From Thuidium tamariscinum (lineage: Eukaryota > Streptophyta > Bryopsida > Hypnales > Thuidiaceae): a stretch of DNA of 64,000 nucleotides. The stretch lies in the NCBI GenBank assembly GCA_947034885.2, contig OX344751.2, forward strand, positions 5,270,001-5,334,000, in the 5' to 3' direction. The position numbers and the translations under genes were made by a program. The notes under the pieces are model-generated. The model was not told the DNA's origin. It did no database searches and was given only the letters and a program-made list of their open reading frames with translations. Shown here piece by piece: positions 31,881 through 43,614 of this stretch (its first letter is position 1; the number at the start of each line of letters is the position of its first letter).

Positions 31881-34800
31881 ATGGCTAAAATCTTTCTACA
31901 ATTAATTCAATGTATACTAGACAAAGTAGGTTTCACTTTTGTACGCTTGAGATTAAAAATTTTAAAGACATCTATCTACAAACGAATATCAAAGTTGAAA
32001 AAGTCATTGGAAAATTTTGTTGCCAATAAATCATTGGGCCTTGAGAAATTAATCATATAAAATTAAAAACTTCAATACACAAGACCATGTCAAAAAATGA
32101 AAATGTCAACTCAATTGTCTTCAATTGGAGGTAAATAATGAATTAGAATTCCAATCCAAGATGTTGGTGAAATAAATATCCTTAAAACATCTCGTAACAA
32201 AATTCAAAGTCATTTTCTACATTTAACTAAATGTTTAAATTTTTGAGACTACTAGGGTTTGAACCCTAGACCTTGGGAAACCAACGAGGTCCAGCAAAGA
32301 AAGCCTATGTGATGCATTGACAATTTGACATTGTTCAAAGTCCACTTGATGTTTGTGAAAAAGTGCATTTACAAATTAATTCAATTATGAATATGCTAAA
32401 ATTGGACAAATAATTAATTGGTCAAAGGGTCAAGAATATGCCTCTTTCTGTCTACCCCAAGGCACCCATCTATTCCATCCTCCCTAACAACCCTTTTCAA
32501 CTCACCACCCTACGGTTTGATTGACCAAGAGACATCGTCCGCCATGTATTGACCATTGCGTCTACTCGATTTAGACGTCAGGATGTTAAAATATGTGGAT
32601 TTTGGACATGATTTTGCCTTGGACACTCAGATTTGACAACCCTGCTCTCGTCTAAGGGCGACCTGTTGTTGAGGGGTGACAACTTATTACAATTGTCTTT
32701 AAACACTTAAAACTACCATTTTTAATGCAAAGAGCAAAAAAATTTAGAAATGATATTTTTTTGCATGTGAAATTGTATGATCTTGCTATATTACAATATG
32801 AAAATAAGTCAAGTTTAAAAAAAAAAGATTTTTGCCACACAAATTGCAAGACGTATGCATTCAAAGTACAAAAATCATATTTTAGGGTACAATGACAAAC
32901 TAAGGTAGCTAGACATGCACATTTGCAATCTAGCTATATAGAAACAACTCTAATAGAAAACATATTTTTCAAAAGTATGTGGAAATCCTTACCTTAAATC
33001 CTAAAGTATCTTGAATCAAATCTAAATGGAATTGTAATTTTTCAATCAAAACTAGATATTCTCTATTTAAGTAGTGAGACATAAATCCAAGTTTGTCATA
33101 ATATTACTAATTTTGTCAAAGAATAAAGCAAATTGGAGGGGATAATGTAAATAGAAATAGAGATAAAAATTAGATTGACAGAAATAGATTAGTCTAATTG
33201 GTGGAATAGAGTTGCAAATAGATTTGAGCTAGTCTACTTCAATTTAACAAACTTGAATTTTTTTAGTTTAAAAAGTTTGTACATTAGATCTTGAATTAAA
33301 AAATAGCATTCAAATTAAATTGAGAATATAGGAAAAATAAAATTTTAAGAAATAATGTGGTTTTCAATTCATTTTAAATTATTTAGTAGAAGGTACATAA
33401 TAAAAGAAAAAATCAAATCATTAATAGCTCTAAAAAGTGCTAATTAGAAATGCTAATCCCAATCATGGTGATTGGTGAAATTGTTTTAATAATCAAAATT
33501 AATATTATAGAACTATTTGCTTATAAAAAAAATGCTTCATAACTTTCACATCATCAAAAATAAATCAAAGTTCCATAGAGGCAAAATTACAATTTCTAAG
33601 AGTAAAAAAAAAAAAATTATTTTTGTGGTGATTTGTTTATATGTACAAAATTTAGATCAAACTTATTGAGATATGATACTTGTTCTTAGGCACCAATTAC
33701 AATAAAATTACACTTCTAAAAAGCCAAAAAAAATTATATTTTATAAAAGTGTTTCAAAAAGTTCCATAAAAAATAGGCCCCAAAAGAATTTGTCCAAAAT
33801 CCATTTTGACCCCTTGTAGAGACAATCAATGATGCTAGCATTTAGCGTGGAGCAAATAGCTTGTAAGCTACGAGTGTGAAGCTTGTGAGTAGTGAGCATT
33901 CAAAAGCCATTTTTTGAAGAAATTTAGCCCTTAAATTTTTTCGGCAAAATTTTTGGAACAATTTGTGTAGAAAATTACTATTTATAATAAATTTTTGACC
34001 AATAATTGTATCTCCTATAATTATCCACTATTTTTCTTAATTGTGAGGCATTGTCATAACTATATTTTGTGATAACTATATTTGCTTCGATTCCATCGCC
34101 TTTGTATCATTTCAATTGCAAAACATGTAAAAGGATACAATATAAATGAGATATACTTGAAAAAAGAAGCCATGCCTACTATGAAACTATAATGATCCTT
34201 GCTTAGAGTTAGAGTAATTTCAACTCATTGAAGCTATAAGTAGGTGGATGAATGAATTTGTCATCACATATGTCCATCTTGCACAAGATTCTCTACAAAT
34301 ACTTCATGTATTTGCAATTTATATGTTATAGTCAACCTCTGACAAGAAAAATAACCATATTGACGAAGTCTGGGTATTGTGAAGAGTTTACAAGATGACA
34401 ATGTAGGCTTCTTTTAAAGGTGGAAGTCTATATGTTGAAGCAACAATATCTCTTCTTGATTCAAATTGGTTCTAATTAATGCAAGCCAAACTTTGGGCAC
34501 TTTACGCCAATCAATGACCCACTTATGCTTTGTACCTTTCACTCATTGTTTGATGTCATTTCAACAAAACGAGAAATTAGCCAACACCTCCCACTTAGTC
34601 CGAGACTCTTTTTTTCTACCACGATAGGTGGGAGTTGGAGTTTCCTTTGTTCTTTTTGAAATCCTTGCCGTACAGTTGATGTTTGTCATCTATTGTTGAG
34701 CTTGACATTTAGCATTCAATTTGTGGTTGATCCTCGCAATGTACAACTTTGATGTGTCGCAAACACTTTCAAAGGCCTATAAAAAATAGAAATAATAGAA

Positions 34801-37116
34801 TGCTTGGCAAGGGCTATTTTCCTAATTGTAAAGGAAAAAAATAATGGTGTTGTATTGTATTGGGGGCATTTTATTTTTATAATTAGGAATAGAAAAAAAC
34901 AAAGATATTGGAGTACTTTGGGGGGTTTTATATTCTTAGTTCCAAAATAATCGAAATTATATTTGAGTGCTTTAGGACAAGGTTCTATTTTCAATATTGT
35001 TAAGGAAAATAAATTGGAGACGTTTGATTGCTGGGGGTATGGAAACAACAATGAATAAATAAAATTTGAAAATGTTCAAGTGCTTTTGGAGAGTCTATGT
35101 TCACGATTAGGAATTATTAAAAATTAGAGATGTTCAATTACTCAAAGGGGGACTATGTCGACAAAATAAATTATTATTATTAAAACAAGTGTATTGTACA
35201 TAGTGTCCTAAAAAAAATTGTATTTATTTTTAAATTGAATGTGAATTGAAAAAGATAGTTGAGGATTTAAAACTTCCAATTTTTTGGGATTCACTCACGT
35301 TGGATGTGAACCAAAGGCTTAGGGAACTTCCAATTTTTTGACTTCAAGGTTTGCTCTGAACAACATTTATTCTATTTGGAAAACAAAATCCTATTTTTTG
35401 GATTAAGGTCTATGGGTCCATGCTTGACTGCAATTTAGATTCATAAGAGTGAATAAAAAAGAGAAGTTGAAATGTTTACCAAGATTTTAGAAGGTGGCTA
35501 TGTTCTATGGTGTCAAAATTAAGTACATTCAAAATATTTAAGTGCTTTGGAGGGTTGAATGTATACAACTCCATAGGATTAACCCCTAAAAGGATAAAAG
35601 TCCCCTCGGGGGACAAATGAGATTTTGGGTAGGTACCTAAGGTCTGAATTTTTGTCTTGATTTTTTGAAACTTTTTTTAAAAGATAATAAAATTTGATAA
35701 GCTTTGTGGTAATATAATCTTTTTTTTCAATTAGTACCTAGGAACAAAAGTTATGCCTAAATAAGCTGAAAACAAGAGAGAAGAGGTAGTTCAAGTAGGA
35801 GAAAAAAATTTGAAAAAATTTGATTTGAAAAAAAATAAAATTCTCATAGATTATATTTTTGTCTATCTAAAAAGCTTTGATTCATTTCATTTGGATTTGT
35901 TATGAGAAAGTTATGGACATTCTTGTTTTTTGGTTAGATAGAGCATCTTCTTGAAAAAAACACTTGTAGGATTCATTTCTAAATGCAATATTTTCAATTT
36001 TTCAAAAAAAATAAATTTTCATGGTTTATTTTATTTGCTAGAACAATCTCACTATTGGAATTTGTGCATTTTAATTCCATCTAAAAATATTAATATTTAG
36101 GTTTCCTTTCTATCTTGTACCTACTTCTACTTAACAATTTTTGTAAGAATGAAAATTAAGTTTTTTTTAATTTTCTTTTTTTTCCTAGACTCTCAACTCA
36201 ATTCTCCACTATAAATTTTTAAAGCTCAGAACTTTGTAGTAAAGAATATTGTAGTTAAAAATGTTCAAAGTCAAAAAATTGAGTCCCACAATGTGTTGAC
36301 AAACTTGTTTTTTCCACTTCGACTACAAATATCTTACAATTTGTGTAGTTGAAAATTTTGAAATTTTTTCCACACTTTTTTATACTAGTGAGGTGTAAGA
36401 TCCTATGGTAAGAGGCAACAAAAAAAAAAATGGAAAATTTTTAAACACTTTGGTATGGAAATGATAGTTTTCAGTGTTTTTTAGTAGAAAAAAGGCCTTG
36501 GTCCTTTTGGGGTTAAATAATTCAAAAGAAATTAGCTCAAGTGGCTATTTTAAAAATATTCATGCTTGTATAGTCCTCATTTTAATTAAATAAACACTTG
36601 AGTCAATTGTCTCTCTAATACCTTCACTACTAGATATAGAGCCTGAATTTTATATTTGAAGAGTTTTGATACTTGAATATTTCAAATTTTAAAGGAAATT
36701 TACAAGCCTATTGAATCTCAATTACATTGACTACAATGTGTAGCCTTGGAGATTTTACAAATGTAAACATAATTTTATTCAAATACCTTGATTTTATTAA
36801 TTAAAAAACTTATTCATTTAATTAACAATATGGGCAAAAATTGGTCTATTTTGCCCTCCTATCTACTTCAAGTATCTATTGACTTCTATCAAACTTAATT
36901 TGCTAAAAAGAGGGGGTTCCCAAAGCCCAACGGATCTTCTCCCATGCTAACTTAGTATAGGAGCAACTCCCTTTGAGCTTGAAGGTTGTCTTCTTATTTA
37001 AGAAGAGCTCCAATATAGAAGGCTTAGATCAAACCACAAAATGTTATGGGATAATGTTTAGTATAAGGTCTCAACCTTTTGTTGATGCTAAGTTGAATAT
37101 AATGACTTCATTGTTG
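31881..37116. other. Gene-poor AT-rich intergenic DNA
   Basis: I find no coding region with recognisable homology across these 5 kb. Homopolymer A/T runs and short degenerate frames dominate. A GGGTTTGAACCCTAG motif lies at about 32267 but no tRNA fold surrounds it. The only structure I can support is the decayed tandem repeat at about 34820-35560. Confidence 0.6.
34820..35560. repeat. Decayed tandem repeat, period about 75 bp
   Basis: Units contain a core of the type TTTGAGTGCTTTGGGGG followed by TTCTAT-TTC and an AATTA-rich part. Recognisable cores occur at about 34910, 34965, 35025, 35078, 35130 and 35540. Divergence between units is high. Confidence 0.55.
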
Positions 37117-37399
37117 CATAAGAGGATTTTCAGCTGGTGTAGAAGACTATGAGTTCCCGGATTGTGGGAACTCGATGAAAGTTGCCACAGAGGCGATCTA
37201 ATGTAGCCAAGAGACTACCACATCAGATAATAATATTTAATTAATATTTTAATAATTTTAAATTTTAACAATTTTTATAATGATATTTATTATTTTATTA
37301 TTTTATTATTAATTTATTATTATTATGTAATTTGACTAGTTCACATACTGAGGAACAGGGCTAAAATGGTCTCTCAAAGCCTTGAAAAATCCTCTTATG
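37117..37399. mobile_element. MITE-like element, copy 2 (283 bp), inverted relative to copy 1
   Basis: Ends CATAAGAGGATTTTCAGC and GAAAAATCCTCTTATG. Internal AGAGGCGATCTAATGTAGCC and CCACATCAGATAAT match the reverse complement of 17801-18122. A small internal hairpin is GAGTTCCCGGATTGTGGGAACTC at about 37151-37173. No matching target duplication is seen. Confidence 0.75.
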
Positions 37400-37990
37400 A
37401 CCAACGTTTAATTTATCGATTTTGGATCCTTCCTTCCTTCTAGAGTCAGCTCTTTCCTTTAATAGGTCTTGTTAATTCTTGTATGTAAATTAAATTTCAA
37501 GAATATCAAAGCTTCTTCATCTCATGACCAAGGTTAAATAAGTTTATTTCGGATACCTCACTCCTTTGAAAGTGTGCTCAATAAAATATGTTATGTCAAT
37601 TAGACTATAACCAAATCAAACTTGAAGAACATAGAAGCTTCTTCATGTCATTAGTATCAAGGTTAAATTAGTTGATTTAGAGGTCTCTACCTCCTATGAG
37701 AGTTTGGAAAATTAAATAGGTCTTGTCAATTGTATGTCAATTGTATGACTAGGTTTGAATATGGAAGCTTCTTAATTGTCAACAATAATGAATATAAAAA
37801 ATTAGAAACCCATGCATCCTTTGAATGTTTGCTAAATTAAATATGTGAATTAAATTTGAATATAGAAACTTCCCAATTTCATTCTCAAAATTTATCACGT
37901 AAACCCTAAACCTATACACGCATTCTACAACTTCCTCAATTGAATAAGTGAATGAAACTTGAACATGGGTTTCATTCTCAAAGTTTATGA
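37400..37990. repeat. Tandem repeat, period about 100-130 bp
   Basis: GAAGCTTCTTCAT-like sites recur at about 37509, 37633, 37763 and (weaker) 37866. They are separated by CAAGGTTAAAT, TACCTCACTCCTTTGA and AATAGGTCTTGTCAATT segments. Three to four diverged units. Confidence 0.65.
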
Positions 37991-38497
37991 ATAAGACGGG
38001 TGGGCCCCACAAAATCCCCTAAACTATAAATTTTGGGATGGTAAACAGATAGGAATTGAAAACTATGCATCATTCAACTTTTTAGAACAAAATTGCAATA
38101 TATCATATTCATTTATTGGCTTTGGATCAAATACATTGCATCATCACAAGCTACATCTACAGTGGGGTGAAAGTTTCTAAAAGTTTGATTAAGTTCTTAT
38201 ATCCTGTGTGATTGCTGCCAGACACCCTGTGTATACTCAAATTGAGTCCTTGTCCCTCTCATGAAATAATCTTCATCTGCAATACAACATTATTCTAAAA
38301 TGAACTAATGTGTATATAGCCTCTTGTTAGCTTTGTAGCTCCCAAAGGGATAGTGCCTCACGTAGCATATAGCTTCTATTTTTTGATGCTAAAGTACAAC
38401 ACAACAGAATGCCAAGTTTCACGATGATCAAGAATTATAGAGATCACAATGCACAAGATGGACTTCAGATCTAAATCATCATCAAGATTCATTTCAC

Positions 38498-38600
38498 TAC
38501 AAGAGAAAGGGGTGTTTTAAATATAATCCTAGTAGTATAATCTTTTAAGTAATGACCTTTAAGTAAGATTTTTAGTAAAATTTTACTAAAAAGACATTGC
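38498..38600. mobile_element. Possible CACTA-type terminus
   Basis: CACTACAAGAGAAAGG at 38498 resembles plant CACTA ends and the MITE end at 30625. Subterminal sequence includes the palindrome TAGTAAAATTTTACTA at about 38572-38587. No complementary right terminus was found in this window, so the element cannot be delimited. Confidence 0.3.
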
Positions 38601-39025
38601 CCTTTCCAGCTTGGGAACATGCACCTAGGGTGTCAAACAAGCACATTTACAAATCCTCGAAGTACACATAAAACTAGTCCAGGTAGCCAACAATGTGACA
38701 TTTGTAATTGAAATTTAGGTACAATGTTTCTTCAATCTCTTACAACATCTGCACAAGCACTCAATGCAACAAATATCTAATTCATTGAACTAATACTCTG
38801 GCCAGATGAGAAACTAGCTTAGCAAAATGACAAGCATTCTCACATTCAGATGTGCAAATGGATTAAGCAGGAATTCTTTGATTCAGAGTTAGAACATAAA
38901 TGATTTTACAGCCACACAACAGACATGAAGGAGTGCATCCATGCAGTGAGCAATCATCATCACATATGAGAGACGTTAGAGATAATATGAAAACTGGAAT
39001 TAACTGAGCACACAAGCCTTCAAAG

Positions 39026-39902
39026 TTAAGCAGGCTTAGGGAAGATTTCTGATGTCAACTTCTGAGCAGCTCTTATGCTTTTGTTGATCTTCATCTTGCC
39101 CCTGTCAACAATGGCATGTCCTTGCTCAGTTGTTTTACTTATAGCTAACGTAAATAAACCTAAAAGTTCAGTATTGGATTGCATTTAGTTTCTACTGGGC
39201 TTTGTTGGTAAATAAAAATGATGGTTCTAATGCATTTTTGTATATAGTTTTTGCACATTATGAAAAACGCCTCACAAAGGAGCACAGAAATGCAATTCAG
39301 GAGAATCAAACCGAACTAAACACATTCTGGCTGAGGTTCGCAATGTCGTAAGGACAACACGCTTGCCTAACAAGTGGGTGGCTCAATTAAACCCCCAAGC
39401 TCCCAACCTAGACGATTCGAATTCCAATTTGGCAGCACATAATCAATCATAGTGACTTTCAAACATATCTCTATCGTTCAAAAGTTTCAGTAATGATTTC
39501 TTCTTTGATTCGTTTTGTTACTTGGCTTCAAGTTATTACCTGACAGAAGCCATTTGAGGGTTCATCTTTCCAGAAGCAACACTGATGAAGTTGGAATCGA
39601 CAAAACTGAAGGAGGCATTAGGCTTGCCCTCGGACTTGCCTATAATCCCTGCAAGACCGAGAGCAGTCATTTGCCAGATACACAAAATCTCCACGTTTGT
39701 TGAATATGCTGAATTTAATGATACCAGGATAATTTCGCAAAGCAGTGATCTAACCATACAAATCAGTCACTCTTTGCAACCCCCGCTCTTCCAAAATGCA
39801 TTGTTGTGGCAATAAAAGCGTGAGAGAATTATGATGCTTACACTTGGACACTTTCAAATTCTTGAGGTCAACCACAAAGCTCTCCTCTTCAAAACGTATT
39901 TT
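39026..39902 (-). pseudogene. Sterol carrier protein 2 (SCP-2) 3' exons
   Basis: Three in-phase exons on the minus strand: 39902-39842 (KIRFEEESFVVDLKNLKV), 39648-39540 (GKPNASFSFVDSNF, ISVASGKMNPQMASV) and 39101-39026 (GKMKINKSIRAAQKL... IFPKP then stop). The D-F/S-x-F-x-x-V-A-S-G-K-M-N-P-Q-M-A block and the A-A-Q-K-x-T-x-x-x-F-P-K-P end are hallmarks of SCP-2, a small lipid-binding fold usually of about 120 residues in peroxisomes. The splice sites are intact, but I cannot find the N-terminal exon (helix and first strands) within the next kilobase upstream, where proteasome beta-3 pieces begin. It is either a 3' gene fragment or a gene with a distant first exon. Confidence 0.75.
39330..39430 (+). 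repeat. tRNA-related (SINE-like) fragment in an SCP-2 intron
   Basis: CGCTTGCCTAACAAGTG resembles a tRNA anticodon arm, and GATTCGAATTCC resembles a Pol III B box. They are embedded in ACAACACGCTTGCC...GGCTCAATTAAACCCC. No full cloverleaf can be folded. A tRNA-derived SINE remnant is the likeliest reading. Confidence 0.35.
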
Positions 39903-40582
39903 CTGCAAGTACTCCAACAAAAGTGACAATCAATCAATATTTACAAGCAAACATAGTAGCCATGATCCTCGTCCCATCGTAGACATAGCAACAACTTCAA
40001 TCCAGCTTCAATCCAGTATGCAGTTGCAGCAGCTACTGGTATTGAGAGCGTCGCCTTCATATAGGTCAGAAAAAAAACAAGCAGTCTGGGAATAAATAGA
40101 TTCTTGTCAGTCTATGAACGTTCCACTGAACAACAGCACAAATTGAAGGAAACATTTACAAAGAGAATAGCTACTGCACACGAGCTGAACACCGAGTACA
40201 TCTAACTTCACCAGAATCTCGCAAAAATTTAAAACAAAAGCTGCAGTAAAGCGTTATACGAACAGAACCATGAACATGAAACAGCTGACGAGTTAACTCA
40301 AGGCACCGATATTCTAAAGTGTGTTCATAATCTCAGATTACGAATTTCAAGGCCTTAGCAAATTGCAAGGGTCAGCATGCCCTATACTCTACTTAGATGC
40401 CCTCCAAATCCTCAGAGCCGAAAAAGTTTGATTTTCTTTACTCTAGTTTCAATATTCTAGACAAGCCTAATGCTGCCCTCTCTCAAAATCACAATTCTTG
40501 CTTCGAGATCATTCAGATGCCCAAGAACGATAGCAATAACGATAGCAAGAAGACGCCGGGTAGTGTGGAAGAGATTCGCTTA

Positions 40583-41830
40583 CACAACATGGACAATTCC
40601 ACCCCATCCACTAATGCAGTCCCGATCCACTGAAGACAAAAGTGCTTGCAATATCACCTCGAATTGCTCCTCCGGATCCTTAAAACATCAATCCATACAA
40701 ATTCTGAATAAATTGGTAGCACACTCTGAAAGACACCAAAACGTTCACGATCAACTCAATTCGTTGACACCGGTGTACAAGGCGGGAATTTTCTGCCATC
40801 CCAAATCAGGTTTGTACATAGACTCGCGAGCACCATACAACGACTCCGAGGCAGTTCCGGACACCACGAAATCCTTCGCTAGTTGCCTGCAAAGCAATTC
40901 AGAGACAGTAACTGCGCTTGCTCTAATCTAATCTCAGTCAAACCTTCATAGCTTTTAAATTGCTCAAGAAAGCTGCACAGGAAAACTGTCTATATACAAT
41001 CAACTTACTCAACAAAAATAGCGGCAACCAGAGTAAAGAAGAGTCAACCCCACTGCTCTCATCAGTCAAGCAATCATTCAGCTTCGCATGCTGCTATCGC
41101 TGCATTTTGACTCTGTTCCAAGTTGTCACATACTACCGGGCCATATCAATATCCTTACTCTATATCTCGATGAGTATGAACGGGTGCCAGAATGCAATAG
41201 GAATACACAGCGAATCACCTAAACGAAGAGGTTGAAGGAGCAAGTCAATTAGGGGAGAGCATTACTTGGCACCGATCAAATCAGTGGCACAGATGAAAAG
41301 AGTTCCGTCTTCGTTTAATTCAGCAATGATAGGCTCGCAGAAGTAAGGTCCAAATCTGCAGCAGCCGTAGTGGCAGTCCACAATCAGGATGACATGTATA
41401 ACAACCTCGCATACACCGATCCCAAAAACCCTAATCACCACAAGCGTTGTTCTGGTCAAGCAGCTGAGACTGGAAATGATCTACGACACCTAGTCTCATA
41501 AAGAATCGCTGACACCAAACTCGCAAGGGTTTCTGGGCGCATGTTCCGCTCTTCTCCCAACTGATACAACTTATGCCGAAATTCAGTCGTTGGTGCCAAA
41601 AGCCAAGCGTCAGTGCGAAATTGTATCAATTGCTGGAATCTTCCTCAGTCAGCATGAGCATCTTCAGGAAAGGCAGGAAACCCTTACATTGTCTGCACGT
41701 CTGTGGCAAGACCCGAGAGTCCCATGTAGAGATTGTCATGAATTTTGAAGATGCGCTGAAAGTCGGTCGCAATCGTCTGGAAATTTACACCTAGACGACG
41801 ATCACTAGCTATGGCAAAGCAATTCTTGAT
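40583..41830 (-). pseudogene. Proteasome subunit beta type-3 (PBC) gene fragment
   Basis: Five minus-strand blocks in the correct order match 20S beta-3. They are 41830-41688 ([38 protein letters not shown]), 41592-41490 (FRHKLYQLGEERNMRPETL), 41355-41266 (FGPYFCEPIIAEL, TDLIGAK), 40886-about 40815 (LAKDFVVSGTASESLYGA, MYKPDL) and 40678-40583 (LQALLSSVDRDCISGWGG). Beta-3 is a non-catalytic ring subunit. Defects: the N-terminal strand before NCFAIAS is missing, a one-base deletion sits at 41583 (QRL to FRH), no donor follows MYKPDL, and the C-terminal extension is not found. Introns are retained, so this is a DNA-level copy, not a retrocopy. Confidence 0.75.
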
Positions 41831-41938
41831 GGTATTCAATGTCTGATGCTTGCATCGATGTGGCGTCTCTTGACAAAACCCCTTGCCTAGCCTGCTTCAT
41901 AAGTGAGAGGACAGTGATCCCTGGTGGGAATGTTTCCT

Positions 41939-42592
41939 TCATCCGTCAACTCTGATTGATCCGAGTAGTTCTGTGTACGTGAAATTGCTAAAATTGAGCA
42001 CGGAGGTTGACACGGAAGCATGCAGTTTAACAGCAAGATATACCATGGTGTCGTTACCACACTTTGTTTCGGCAAGATGCCAAGCCAAAAAGTCATCAGC
42101 GAGACCGAGCAGCAACTGATGATCAGTAATTCTTTTTCCTGAAATCATATCCTTCTGAGTTGTCACACTCAGCTCGTTCTCCAGGAATCTTCTCTGAAGA
42201 TGGAAACATCCACAATTGTTGCAGTGTCCAACTTGAGACAAATGACAACCTAGGTACAACCAATCGCTAGCAGAGGTAGGACTTGGCAGGGCTTTCGTGC
42301 AGGACAAATCCTTCAACACATCTTCCGTCAAACGTGGTTGATGCTCTTCGGGGAAGGTTGGTGCTTGGAGGAAATGAAAGTTGGAGGATTGTAATGCCAA
42401 CTCAGGAAGAACTAATAGCTTTTCGAAGTATTGAAAAATAATATCTCGAGAATCCAAGTCCTCAAGTTCCACAGGATTCGGCTTCAACAAGCTGGTACTG
42501 ATGTATGTTCCAAGCTTCAAATCTAAGAAACTACCAAGATATTCGTCCTCCAGAACCTCTGGAAGCTCAAATAAAACCTTCACTGTATTCAT
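41939..42592 (-). CDS. Unidentified frame, possibly SHOC1/ZIP2-like fragment
   Basis: A long minus-strand frame of 217 codons (start MNTVKVLFELPEV), the longest in the 29-45 kb gene-poor region apart from the Uma2-like copy. It contains FEKLLVLPELAL, LQAPTFPEEHQP, EDVLKDL and a TSASDWLYLGC stretch. This vaguely recalls the N-terminal half of SHOC1/ZIP2, the meiotic XPF-like crossover protein. The resemblance is from memory and weak. It is followed on the same strand by the beta-3 and SCP-2 fragments, so it may be the first of several captured pieces. It lacks recognisable catalytic motifs. Confidence 0.35.
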   Translation of the reverse strand: MNTVKVLFELPEVLEDEYLGSFLDLKLGTYISTSLLKPNPVELEDLDSRDIIFQYFEKLLVLPELALQSSNFHFLQAPTFPEEHQPRLTEDVLKDLSCTKALPSPTSASDWLYLGCHLSQVGHCNNCGCFHLQRRFLENELSVTTQKDMISGKRITDHQLLLGLADDFLAWHLAETKCGNDTMVYLAVKLHASVSTSVLNFSNFTYTELLGSIRVDG

Positions 42593-42979
42593 CCCAGCAC
42601 GTTTGGTAGCAGTTTTTATACCTCAAGTCATTGAGCTTTCGTCTAAAAAACTCAAACAACCGACAACACATGATGGCGAAATTTTAGCCTGGATTTTGTG
42701 CTGCACCAAATTCGGCCTGAATTGCAATTTCTCCAGTAGTAGCGATATCTCTCATTCAGTGTGAGCACCGCTCTCTACAGTGTCATACCGGTGAGCAATT
42801 TTGGGTAGGCTTCAATCTACAGTAGAGAATGGTGAATTCTCGCAATGTTAATGTACAGACAACAAACCATAGCAGCAACCCGAGATTCACGACTCATTCC
42901 ATCAAGAGAGAGTCAGTGACAGTATTCCGCCACAGACAAGAAGATCACTAAACCCTAATAACCTCCTCGGAAAACGATG

Positions 42980-43430
42980 GCACGGAGAAAACAAAACAGC
43001 AAAGCAATTCTTGCAGCAAGACTCGAGTACTGACACCACCTCCTTTATGTTACAACCTGAAAAAATTCATAACAAATGCATAAGAACCAAGTGCAAACAG
43101 ACACAACCAATTACACTTTAAAATATACAAATCAACGAGTCACAATTTACAGAACCAGTTTCGAGCAGCAGAGATGATCGCATTCTACCAAATTGAGTAC
43201 AAAAACTGCAAAGCAATTCATGCAGCAAGGATTCCAGCACTGACACCCATTTTGCTTCGACCTTAAGAAATCATGAGAATCATGTCCAGCGCAAATTGAC
43301 AAAACCATTTCCAATCTCCGGAACCATTTCAGTGCAGCAAAGATGATCGCATTCTACCCAATTTAGTACGAAGATAGCAAAATCAACTCATGTAGCAAGG
43401 CTTGAGCACTGACACCAGCTCAAAACCTTC
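42980..43430. repeat. Tandem repeat, three diverged units
   Basis: Units contain GCAAAGCAATTC(T/A)TGCAGCAAG, CACTGACACC, and GATGATCGCATTCTACC with AATT(G/T)AGTACGAA. They occur at about 43000, 43208 and 43377. The interval 42600-42980 carries no gene I can identify. Confidence 0.6.
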
Positions 43431-43614
43431 ATGAAAAATGCATCACTTGTTTATGTGAAGTCTTGAGAACTATCCCTTGTCCAAAGTTGCCAAACCCTCC
43501 TCAATATCTCCTAAACCCTCCTCAATATCTCTTGCAGTCAAAAATATCTCCTGCACTCAAACAATAGAGCTTAGTTACAACACCCAAACCATTATAAGCT
43601 TTCAATTATCCCAC

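Noticed and set aside
32240-32330. GGGTTTGAACCCTAG resembling a tRNA T-arm
   Set aside because: No acceptor, D or anticodon stems can be formed around it.
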